The notes under the pieces were generated by a model. The model worked only from the letters and a program-made list of their open reading frames with translations. It did not search any database and was not told where the DNA came from. The translations under genes and the position numbers were made by a program. From the NCBI GenBank assembly GCA_016719225.1, contig JADKAN010000002.1:62001-126000 (forward strand): a stretch of 64,000 nt of DNA, given 5' to 3'. Below are positions 45,369 through 53,874 of this stretch, in pieces. The DNA is from Flavobacteriales bacterium (GTDB lineage Bacteria; Bacteroidota; Bacteroidia; Flavobacteriales_F; PHOS-HE28). Every line of letters begins with the position of its first letter. Position 1 is the stretch's first letter.

Positions 45369-48030
45369 ATGAATCTCCTCCTGCGCGCCATCGGCGTTTT
45401 CGTGCTTTTTTCAGTAGCGCAGCTGGTCCGCGCCACGCACAATGAGGCGGGCGAGATCTTGGTGTGCCACACCGGTGGGGATAGCAGCCTCACCTACGAG
45501 ATCACGATCATTACGTACACCAACCCGTTGAGCCAAGCCGACCGGCCGGAATTCATCGTGGATTGGGGCGACGGTACAGCCTTGGACACCATCCAACGTG
45601 ATTCCGCCGACGAGATCACCATCGCGGGCATCAATACCCAGCGCAACCTTTACATACAAACACACGTCTATCCCGGCCCCGGCGTTTTCACCTTACAGTA
45701 CATCGATCCGAACCGCGTGGCGAACGTGGTGAACATCCCCGGTTCGGTGAACGTGCCCATGTGCGTGCAGACACAGATCGTGATCAGCACCGCAGGCAAT
45801 GATTGCACCCCGACATTCCTGAATCCGCCGATCCAGAATGCCTGCCTCGGCCAAGTATGGACACACAACCCGGGTGCTTATGACACGGATGGCGACAGCC
45901 TCTCCTTTGAACCGAAAGTCTGCTTGGGCGGCGACCTCAATGTACCTGCCGATGGTATCGGTGACCCTATTCCCGGATACCTGTTCCCGGACCAAGTACA
46001 GCCCGGTGCGAACAACCAGTATTCCATCGACCCCGTAACGGGCACCATCACTTGGGATGCGCCGCAGCTTATCGGCACTTACAACATCGCGTTCATTGTG
46101 CGGGAATGGCGTTCGGTCAACGGCCACGTGGGTCAACATCGGCTGGGTGGAGCGCGACATGCAGGTGATCGTGATCCCTTGCAGTGACCAGCCTCCAGTA
46201 CTGGCGCAGGTCAACGATACATGCGTGGAGGCCGGTACCACGCTCAGCTTCGGCGTTCAGGCCACCGATCCGGATGCAGGGCAGATCATCACCTTGGGCG
46301 CTATCGGAGGGCCTTTCCAAGTGGGCAGTTCGCCCGCGGTATTCAATTCCACGCCTGCGCAGAACGTCACCTTCGGCACCTTCAGCTGGGCTACGAACTG
46401 TTCGCACGTGCGTCAACAACCCTATCAGGTCGTCTTCAGCGCCATCGACAATTTCGGGCTGGTGCAGTTGCAGGATTATGAGAGCATGTTCATCACCGTG
46501 GTTGCCCCTGCACCTGCAAACCCCACGGCCACACCGGATGGGAACGTGATGCAACTGGCATGGGACCCCAGCATTTGCGGCAATGCCAATGGCTACAGGA
46601 TCTACCGTCGGCAAGGTTCGTACGGCTTCGTCCACGGCTATTGCGAAACAGGAGTGCCGGCCTACACCGGCTACCAGCTTATCGGCACCACCAGCGGTTC
46701 GAACAGCACAAGCTTCACTGATCCCGGTCTGGCCTTCGGCATCACCTACTGCTACATGGTGGTGGCCACATTCCCGGACGGCGCCCAGAGCTATGCCAGC
46801 ATTGAATTCTGCAACATGCTGGAGCGCGATGTGGCCATCATGACCCATGTAAGCGTAGGCGTAACGGACAACACCACGGGCGTGGACACCGTGCGCTGGA
46901 GCAATGCTTACGATCTGGACACCGTTCAACACCCCGGACCATACCAGTTCAAATTATTCCGCGGCGATGGGCTGAACACGGCCAATACGCTGGTACATAC
47001 CAGTACACTGTCCAACTTCTTGGCCCATCCGGACACCCTCTTCATCGACGCCGGCTTGGACACCCGCACCACTGGCCATGCTTACCGCGTGGAACTTTAC
47101 GGAGACAACGGAAACACCTTGATCGGTCCCAGCAACACCGCAAGCAGCGTGTTCCTGGTCGCGGAACCTAACGACGAGCAAGTAACACTGCACATCAACT
47201 ACGTTACGCCGTGGATCAACACGCAGTTCGATGTGTATCGCAAGATCGGCGGAGTGTTCACGTTCATCGGTAGCACAGCGCAACCGGAATATGTGGATAC
47301 CGGCCTGGTCAACGGCCAGGAATACTGCTACTACGTGAAGAGCACTGGCGCTTACAATGATCCGGACATCACTGCTCCGCTCATCAATTTCAGCCAAGAG
47401 ACCTGCTCCACGCCGGTGGACCTAACGGCTCCATGTCCTCCTACACTGGCCATCAACAACGATTGCGAGTTGCCGCTGAACACCTTCACTTGGAACAACC
47501 CGAATAACAGTTGTGCGCACGACACGTGGCGCTACAACATCTATTTCACCGACAGCCTCGGAGGTGAGCCCGTGTTGATCTTTACCATCTCCGGCGCCGA
47601 CGACACCCTGTTCACCCACACCGACGGCAGCTCGGTAGCGGGCTGTTATGTGGTGACCGCCATCGATTCCACGGGTAATGAAAGCGCCTTCAGCAACCAA
47701 GTGTGCGGCGACAACTGCCCGGAATACACGTTGCCGAACGTGTTCACCCCCAACAGCGACCGTGTGAACGACCGCTTCATCCCGTTCCCGTACCGGGGCG
47801 TGAAGCAGATCGACCTGCAGGTGTTCAACCGCTGGGGTCAGGTTGTCTTCACCACCACGGACCCGGCCATTGAGTGGGACGGTACCTTGAACAACGGCGG
47901 CGAAGCCGTGCCGGATGGCGTGTACTACTACGTTTGCACGGTGGTCTTCAAGCGGCTGCAAGGCGACATGCCCGAAGTGCTGAAGGGCTACGTCCACATC
48001 ATTGGCGGAAATCACTCGCAGCAGAACTGA
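45369..48030 (+). pseudogene. T9SS-exported adhesin with gliding-motility CTD, frameshifted near 46124
   Basis: The signal peptide starts at 45369 (MNLLLRAIGVFVLFSVAQLVRA) and is followed by THNEAGEILVCHTGG, the start of a PKD/cadherin-like family common in gliding Bacteroidota. The first frame ends at 46187 in unrelated residues, but a second frame takes over at ~46124: removing one C from GGCC (46122-46125) gives a continuous NGTWVNIGWVERDMQV. The rest has fibronectin-like domains and a C-terminal CHU_C domain (LPNVFTPNSDRVNDRF..FNRWGQVVF..EWDGTLNNG). The repaired product would be ~886 residues. Mutation and sequencing error cannot be told apart here. Confidence 0.78.
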
Positions 48031-48623
48031 TGTTCACCGGCATTGTGGAGGAAGTGGCGCAAGTGCTGGAAGTGCGTGTGTCTGGAAGCAACAAGGACCT
48101 TATCATCCGGGCGAAAATGACCCCGGAATTAGGGGTGGACCAAAGCGTTGCACACAATGGCGTCTGCCTTACGGTAGTGGAGTTGCTCGGTGATGCTTAT
48201 CGCGTTACCGCTGTGGAGGAAACTTTGCAACGTAGCAACCTCGGTGCGCTAAAAACCGGTGACCTGGTGAACGTGGAACGCTGCCTTCGCGTTGGCGACC
48301 GCTTGGACGGCCACATGGTGCAAGGGCACGTGGACACCGTGGTGGCCTGCACACAATTGGAAGAACGGAACGGCTCCTGGCTATTCACTTTCGCACTGCC
48401 GGAACAAGAGAAAATGCTCGTGGAGAAAGGATCCATTTGCCTCAATGGGATAAGCCTCACGATCGCTGCTATTGATCCCCATGGCTTCACCGTGGCCGTG
48501 ATCCCCTACACGCATGCCCACACCACCTTCAGCACATTGGTCGTGGGAGAGAATGTGAACGTGGAGTATGACGTGGTCGGCAAGTACGTGGCGCGCATGC
48601 TAGGGGACCGGGCGGTGCGCTGA
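48030..48623 (+). CDS. ribE: Riboflavin synthase alpha chain
   Basis: The 197-residue enzyme converts two 6,7-dimethyl-8-ribityllumazine molecules to riboflavin. Two lumazine-binding repeats are seen: MFTGIVEEVAQV..NGVCLTV and GHMVQGHVDTV..NGISLTI. Its ATG shares a base with the stop of the preceding adhesin frame (TGATG), so translation may be coupled. The MFTGIVEE start is the family norm. Confidence 0.96.
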   Translation: MFTGIVEEVAQVLEVRVSGSNKDLIIRAKMTPELGVDQSVAHNGVCLTVVELLGDAYRVTAVEETLQRSNLGALKTGDLVNVERCLRVGDRLDGHMVQGHVDTVVACTQLEERNGSWLFTFALPEQEKMLVEKGSICLNGISLTIAAIDPHGFTVAVIPYTHAHTTFSTLVVGENVNVEYDVVGKYVARMLGDRAVR

Positions 48624-48646
48624 AACGACTTGCGCCCCAGGTCCAC

Positions 48647-50554
48647 TCATTCTTTAACGAACCGCGCCCTCAGCACTCCTTCCGTACCTTTCAGCTCAAG
48701 CACATAACCGCCTGGCGGTAATTGGGACACGTCCACAGAACTTGCGGCTGCATCGGTTTCCAAGCAGCGTTGACCCACTGCATTCAGTACGGTCGCGGTG
48801 CGGTATGCAGCATGCGTTCCAGCGGTGCGCCAAGCCAGCATGTTGCCGCTCGGATTCGGATAAGGCAGCAGCTGGGCTGTGCCGGGGTCCGGGTTATCCA
48901 CTTCAGCGATGATGTCGTTCGCGCTGATCAACCAACGCTCCGGATCGAAGGTGGTGCTTTGCACAGCGAAAGGCAGGTGGAACCAGAACTGCTGGTCGTT
49001 GCTCGTATTGTTGAGCACCACGGTGCTGTCCACACCGCTTCCCGAAAAGCGGATCGGCACAGGCATATCGAAGAAATCCACGGAAGGATAGGACTGAGTT
49101 TGCGAAAGCGTCACGGTGACGTTGTCATTGCTATCCTGCGTCCATGTGGCGGTGTAGATGGGATAGCCTTCGCCCGTGAACCAATCAGCAAAGAAGCCGG
49201 TGAGGTCCATTCCGGAGGTAGCTTCCAGGTGCGCTTGCAGGTCCGCCGTCAAAGCAGTGCCGTAAGCGAGTTCGGGGTCATTCAAATAGTTCCGAAGGCC
49301 TTGGAAAAAGGCGCTATCACCAACCACCCAGCGCAGGGAATGGAGCACCATGGCCCCTTTGCTATAGGTGAGCCGGTTGCTGAACAGGCGGCCGATATTG
49401 GTGGTGTCGGTGCAGAACACGCTGCCGTCCGGGTACTCGGTGATGTTGTCGATCTTGCCCTGTTTCCATTGCGCCCAGTACTGCGGAGCGAGGTATTCGT
49501 AGCAAAGACCGGTGAAGTAGGTAGCGAAACCCTCGTTCAGCCAGACGTGTGCCCAACTGCCGCAGGTCACCTTGTCGCCGAACCACTGGTGCGCCAGCTC
49601 ATGTGCTGAAAGCTCGTAATTATAGCCGGTCACGAAGGTCATTGTCTGGTGTTCCATGCCGCCGCCCCATCCGAACTGGGCCTGTCCGTATTTCTCATCA
49701 GCAAAGGGATAATTCCCGACCAGTTGGCTGTACAAGAGGATCTGCTGCTGCACATCATTGGCGGAGTACTGTGCGGCAGCAAAGTCGGTAGGGTAGGCAT
49801 AGGTGACGTACGTTACGCTATCTCCCACCAATGGCATCTGCCGGGTGTCCGTCATGTAATTGGTCACGGCCGTCGCGACCAAGTATTGGTCGATCGGGTA
49901 ACGGTGCTTCCAATGGCAGGTGGTGTAATTACCGATCGTGGTCTCGCTCACCAACACGCCGTTGCCGGCAGATCGGTTGCCCACGGGCACCGTGACGTAG
50001 GCGTCCATGGAGTCGATCTTGTCGTTGAGATCCTCCTTGGCCGGCCACCAATCGCTGGCCCCGTAAGGTTCGCTCAGCGTCCACATCACAGGCACCCCGT
50101 TCTGGTAGTCCGAGACGAAACTGCCGAAGCCGGAACCGATGGGCACGCCATGGTAGGTCACGCTCACGGAGTCGTTCGTTCCGGCGGCAAGTGTTCCAGC
50201 AACATCGATGGTCAATAGGTCGTTGGTCCCATGGGAGAAAGTGGCGCTGTTCCCGCCCAAGGTGACGGCATCCACCACCAAGCTGTCACTGAGATCGAAC
50301 ACCAATTGATCCACTGCCGCAGTGGTGATGAAATAGGATGTAACGGTACCGCTGATGTACTGCACGGCAGGGTCGATGGTCCAGTTGCAGCGCAAATAGT
50401 GCATATCAAAACCACGCGTGGGCGGACCGCCGTTGCGCGGACCTGCGATGGGGTGTTGCTCCCTTTGTGCGATGTTCTCCGGATCGTTAACGGCATACTG
50501 GGCGATGGAAGAACCGGAAAGCAACAGCGCCAAGAGGAGGAGCAAGGGTTTCAT
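48647..50554 (-). CDS. Secreted M1-family aminopeptidase with T9SS sorting domain
   Basis: The 635-residue protein has a signal peptide (MKPLLLLLALLLSGSSIAQ), an M1 N-terminal beta domain, and the substrate loop GGGME (297-301). The zinc motif is H318-E-L-A-H322 with third ligand E341 (LNEGFATYF). The last ~75 residues (LPYPNPSGNMLAWRT..AVGQRCLET..GGYVLELKG) form a type A T9SS sorting domain. It should act outside the cell or on the surface, in peptide use. The ATG at 50554 begins the signal peptide and follows TACCTTCG-ATAC; the frame is open upstream into metF, but without coding signal. Confidence 0.92.
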   Translation of the reverse strand: MKPLLLLLALLLSGSSIAQYAVNDPENIAQREQHPIAGPRNGGPPTRGFDMHYLRCNWTIDPAVQYISGTVTSYFITTAAVDQLVFDLSDSLVVDAVTLGGNSATFSHGTNDLLTIDVAGTLAAGTNDSVSVTYHGVPIGSGFGSFVSDYQNGVPVMWTLSEPYGASDWWPAKEDLNDKIDSMDAYVTVPVGNRSAGNGVLVSETTIGNYTTCHWKHRYPIDQYLVATAVTNYMTDTRQMPLVGDSVTYVTYAYPTDFAAAQYSANDVQQQILLYSQLVGNYPFADEKYGQAQFGWGGGMEHQTMTFVTGYNYELSAHELAHQWFGDKVTCGSWAHVWLNEGFATYFTGLCYEYLAPQYWAQWKQGKIDNITEYPDGSVFCTDTTNIGRLFSNRLTYSKGAMVLHSLRWVVGDSAFFQGLRNYLNDPELAYGTALTADLQAHLEATSGMDLTGFFADWFTGEGYPIYTATWTQDSNDNVTVTLSQTQSYPSVDFFDMPVPIRFSGSGVDSTVVLNNTSNDQQFWFHLPFAVQSTTFDPERWLISANDIIAEVDNPDPGTAQLLPYPNPSGNMLAWRTAGTHAAYRTATVLNAVGQRCLETDAAASSVDVSQLPPGGYVLELKGTEGVLRARFVKE

Positions 50555-50558
50555 GTAT

Positions 50559-50566
50559 CGAAGGTA
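50559..50566 (-). promoter_or_regulatory. -7-like element TACCTTCG four bases before the M1 peptidase start
   Basis: TACCTTCG-ATAC-ATG on the minus strand has the same four-base spacing as ybdL and DUF502. It supports both the chosen start and a leaderless mRNA. Confidence 0.4.
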
Positions 50567-50628
50567 TGGGAAAGGCGCGTGCGACGGGGTATACAGAAGT
50601 GCGGGATCGCGGCTGCGATCAGCGGATC

Positions 50629-51582
50629 TCAGAACAACTGCTCCGCAATGGACCGCACCGCTTCCGACCTGCCCATGGTATAAAAATGGAGACCGGGCAC
50701 GCCATGTTCCCGTAACTCCTTGGCCTGTGCCACCGTCCATTCGATCCCCAGTGCTTTCACATGGGCATCGGTAGTGCACTTCACCAACTCCTTCGCATAG
50801 GCCTGCGGCAGGTCGATCTTGAAGGTCTTGGGGATGAATCCGATGTGCCGTAGGTTGGTCAATGGCTTCAAGCCGGGCACGATGGGCACATCGATGCCCT
50901 CGGCGCGGCAAAGAGCCACAAAGTCCAAGTACTTCGTATTGTCGAAGAACATCTGCGTTACGAGGTATTCCGCACCGGCATCCACCTTGCGCTTCAGGTA
51001 GGCGATGTCGGTGGCGGGGTTCAGTGCCTCCGCATGTTTTTCGGGGTAACAGGCAGCGCCCACGCAGAGATTGGTGGGGGCGGCCTCCTGCTCCTCGTCG
51101 TGCAGGTAGTGGCCTTTGTTCAGTCCGTTGATCTGGCGGATCAAGTCTTCCGCGTGTACATGGCCGTCGCGTTCGGGGATGAAGTGCGGCTCGCTCTTTA
51201 CGGGGTCACCGCGCAGGGCCAGCACGTTGTCGATACCCAAAAAGTTGAGTTCGATCAGTGCATCCTCCGTGTCCTCGCGGCTGAAGCCACCGCAGATCAA
51301 GTGAGGCACCGTGTCAACTTCGTACTTGGCCTTGATCACCGCGCAGATACCCACGGTCCCAGGCCGTTTGCGTAACCGGATCTTTTGTAAAAGGCCCTGC
51401 CCGCGCTCCTTGTAGATCACCTCCTCGCGGTGGTAGGTCACGTTCACATAGCTGGGCTTGAACTCCATCAACGGGTCTATCCCGGCATAGATGGAACGGA
51501 TGTCGCTGCCCTTGAGCGGCGGCAGGATCTCGAAAGAGAACAGCGTGCCGTTGCGCTTGCGCAAATGGTCGATCACCTTCAT
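50629..51582 (-). CDS. metF: 5,10-methylenetetrahydrofolate reductase
   Basis: The 317-residue FAD enzyme supplies methyl-tetrahydrofolate for methionine synthesis. FSFEILPPLKG holds the active-site Glu; VTYHREE, ALRGDP and VGAACYPEKHAEA are family motifs, and VTQMFFDN lies in the barrel. The start at 51582 (MKVIDHLRKRNG) matches Bacteroidota homologues; a longer in-frame ATG at 51642 adds 20 atypical residues. Confidence 0.96.
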   Translation of the reverse strand: MKVIDHLRKRNGTLFSFEILPPLKGSDIRSIYAGIDPLMEFKPSYVNVTYHREEVIYKERGQGLLQKIRLRKRPGTVGICAVIKAKYEVDTVPHLICGGFSREDTEDALIELNFLGIDNVLALRGDPVKSEPHFIPERDGHVHAEDLIRQINGLNKGHYLHDEEQEAAPTNLCVGAACYPEKHAEALNPATDIAYLKRKVDAGAEYLVTQMFFDNTKYLDFVALCRAEGIDVPIVPGLKPLTNLRHIGFIPKTFKIDLPQAYAKELVKCTTDAHVKALGIEWTVAQAKELREHGVPGLHFYTMGRSEAVRSIAEQLF

Positions 51583-51673
51583 TCCCTGCTCGTCCCCGAT
51601 CCCCTCCGTGTCATCCGCCTTCCTTTCCGCGCCTTCCGCCAAAAGGCGGACCCATGGAGTTCAGGACTTTCCA

Positions 51674-53785
51674 CTAACGCAGCAACGTAACGTTCCCGGT
51701 GTATTCCTTGCCGGTGTTCAGCCGCAGGATGAAGAAGTATGTTCCCTCCGGCATGTCGTTACCATGCCACGTGTTCTTGTAGTTGCTGCTGGTATATACC
51801 TCCTGCCCCCAGCGGTTGAACACGTGGAGCGCGGTGTTGGGGTAATACTGCGCACCTTCGAAGACAAGTGCATCGTTATGCCCGTCGGCATTGGGGCTGA
51901 AAACGTTCGGAATGATGATCTCCGTAGGGATCACCACTTGGATGTAGGTGTACGTACCGGTGCACCCATCCGCCGTGGTAACGGTGAGCGTGATCGGGTA
52001 GTTCCCGGGCGTAGCGAACGTAGGAGCGAAGGTGCTGCCGGTGCCTGTGCCGATGGAGTCATTGCTCCAAGCCCACCCAACGATGGGGGAACCGTTACCG
52101 CTGCTCTGGTCGGTATAGACCACTGTGGTACCAGGGAAAACTGCGCCCTCCGGGGCTGAATTGAACAAGGCGTCGGGCGAATTCGCAGAGATCACGTTCA
52201 CCGGAGCGGAACTACCTGAGCAGCCGTAAGCGTTGGTCACGGTAACGCTGTAAGTACCTGTGGGTACGGTGATCTCCGGAGTGGTCTCGCCCGTGTTCCA
52301 TTCGTAGGTCTCGTAGGGTACCGTGGTGGAAAGCACGGCGGGATCGCCACCGCAGTTGTAAAGCACACCATCGATCACGGGTATGGAGCCGATCCCTTCG
52401 GTAACGGTGATGGAATTGCTCACCAGGATGCACGCACCGGTGCTTGCTTCCACATAATAGGTACCCGGCCCGACCAGGATGGATGGCCCATTGAACCCGT
52501 TGGCCCATACGTATTCGTCGTATCCGCCGGTAGCCGTGAGCACCACGCCTTGACCTGCGCAGGCTACGCTGTCACCGGTGATCACCGGAGGAGGTGCGGG
52601 TACATAAGTGATGTGGAATACGGCCGTCACGATCGAAGTCTGGGCAGGGTCACCATTATCCGTTGCCGTGTAGGTCAAGGTGTGGTAGCCGGAATCAGGG
52701 ATCTGCGGAATGAATTGCAAGTTGATGTTCGCTGTGTTCAATGGGCCGCTGTTGGTCTCGGTCACCGGGGCCACCAAAGGCGGGTCTATGAAATACGAGA
52801 TCGTGGTCAATTGTCCGGATTCCGGGGAAAGAAAGTTAACGTCCAAGTTCACCAATTCGTTCACGCAGACTTCAACTGTGTCGCAAAGGGACGTACCGCT
52901 TGCGATCGGCGGAATGTTCTGGGTGCTCACTGCCGTGGTGAAGATGAAGTTCTTATCATCCAGCCAACTGATGCCATCCGCGTTGCCGAAAGGACCATCA
53001 TAGTCAACTCCCGCATGATCGAAGCGACCGAATTGGATGTAGTCGATACCGTTCCCCCTATTGGCGCCCACAGTTGCCGGAATGCCGCCGAAACCGTTCA
53101 CTCCCATTGAAGCGGAACCGGTTGTCCACTGCATATCCTTATAGCAAAAGGAGACGGTTTGTCCGATGCCGACATCGGTGTTGGTGCCGTCACTGATTAT
53201 GACCTGAAAGGTGTTCAGTTTATCCGTTTGCGAACTGAAATAGCCTACGTCCGTCCAATTCACATATAACGCGTTCGACGTCAATTTGTATTTGACGGTG
53301 CCACCACCACGGGTGTCCACGTCCGCCCAGAATGGCGCGACCATGTGGAACTCTTGGCCGAAGCCCCCTGAGATGGGGAATGCGGATGCGCTGTAAGTGT
53401 AAATACCTTGGCCAAAGGATACGTTGCCGTTGTTGTTCACAAAGCAGGTGTTGTACAGGTCCCCATATAAGTTGAAGGTAAATGGCAGGTTGATCTGGGA
53501 CGAAGAACCATCATCATTCGGCGCCATGGCCAAAGTGTATGTGTTGTCCGGCTCGATCCAGCAATTGCAGTTGCCACCATTACCACCGCCGCCACCCTTT
53601 GCGTGGATGCTGTTCGGCTGTACGTGCCCAGCAGGCAAGGTCGAATAGGCCACATGAAAATCGGATGGCAACGTGCCCGCCACTTTCATCTCCTGATACT
53701 GGTCGATCGTTAGCTCCACACGTTGTGCGGAAACTTGCACCGTGAAGGCGCACAGGAGCAAGCCGAGGATAAAGGTATTTTTCAT
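51674..53785 (-). CDS. NIDO-domain adhesin with PKD/Ig repeats and CHU_C domain (paralogue 2)
   Basis: The 703-residue protein has a signal peptide (MKNTFILGLLLCAFTVQVSAQ), a Gly/Asn-rich linker (KGGGGGNGGNCNC) and a NIDO domain (FNLYGDLYNTCFVNNNGNVSFG..APFWADVDTRGGG). The block QWTTGSASMGVNGFGG is shared with the neighbouring paralogue. Ig-like and PKD units follow, then a CHU_C domain (IIIPNVFSPNADGHNDALVF..FNRWGQEVY..NTWHGNDMPEG). The start at 53785 is set by the signal peptide. It lies 89 bp downstream of its paralogue on the same strand and is probably the last gene of the sigma-factor operon. T9SS surface export is expected; ligand unknown. Confidence 0.87.
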   Translation of the reverse strand: MKNTFILGLLLCAFTVQVSAQRVELTIDQYQEMKVAGTLPSDFHVAYSTLPAGHVQPNSIHAKGGGGGNGGNCNCWIEPDNTYTLAMAPNDDGSSSQINLPFTFNLYGDLYNTCFVNNNGNVSFGQGIYTYSASAFPISGGFGQEFHMVAPFWADVDTRGGGTVKYKLTSNALYVNWTDVGYFSSQTDKLNTFQVIISDGTNTDVGIGQTVSFCYKDMQWTTGSASMGVNGFGGIPATVGANRGNGIDYIQFGRFDHAGVDYDGPFGNADGISWLDDKNFIFTTAVSTQNIPPIASGTSLCDTVEVCVNELVNLDVNFLSPESGQLTTISYFIDPPLVAPVTETNSGPLNTANINLQFIPQIPDSGYHTLTYTATDNGDPAQTSIVTAVFHITYVPAPPPVITGDSVACAGQGVVLTATGGYDEYVWANGFNGPSILVGPGTYYVEASTGACILVSNSITVTEGIGSIPVIDGVLYNCGGDPAVLSTTVPYETYEWNTGETTPEITVPTGTYSVTVTNAYGCSGSSAPVNVISANSPDALFNSAPEGAVFPGTTVVYTDQSSGNGSPIVGWAWSNDSIGTGTGSTFAPTFATPGNYPITLTVTTADGCTGTYTYIQVVIPTEIIIPNVFSPNADGHNDALVFEGAQYYPNTALHVFNRWGQEVYTSSNYKNTWHGNDMPEGTYFFILRLNTGKEYTGNVTLLR

Positions 53786-53874
53786 CTGGGGGTCTTGGAC
53801 TGGGTGGAAGCGGGCGGTGAATAAGCCTGCCAATATAAGATCTGTCGGCGGAAATGCGTTATGCGGTGTAACGG

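Noticed and set aside
50555..50911. Upstream extension of the M1 aminopeptidase
   Set aside because: The signal peptide begins at 50554 and the extension overlaps metF in another frame.
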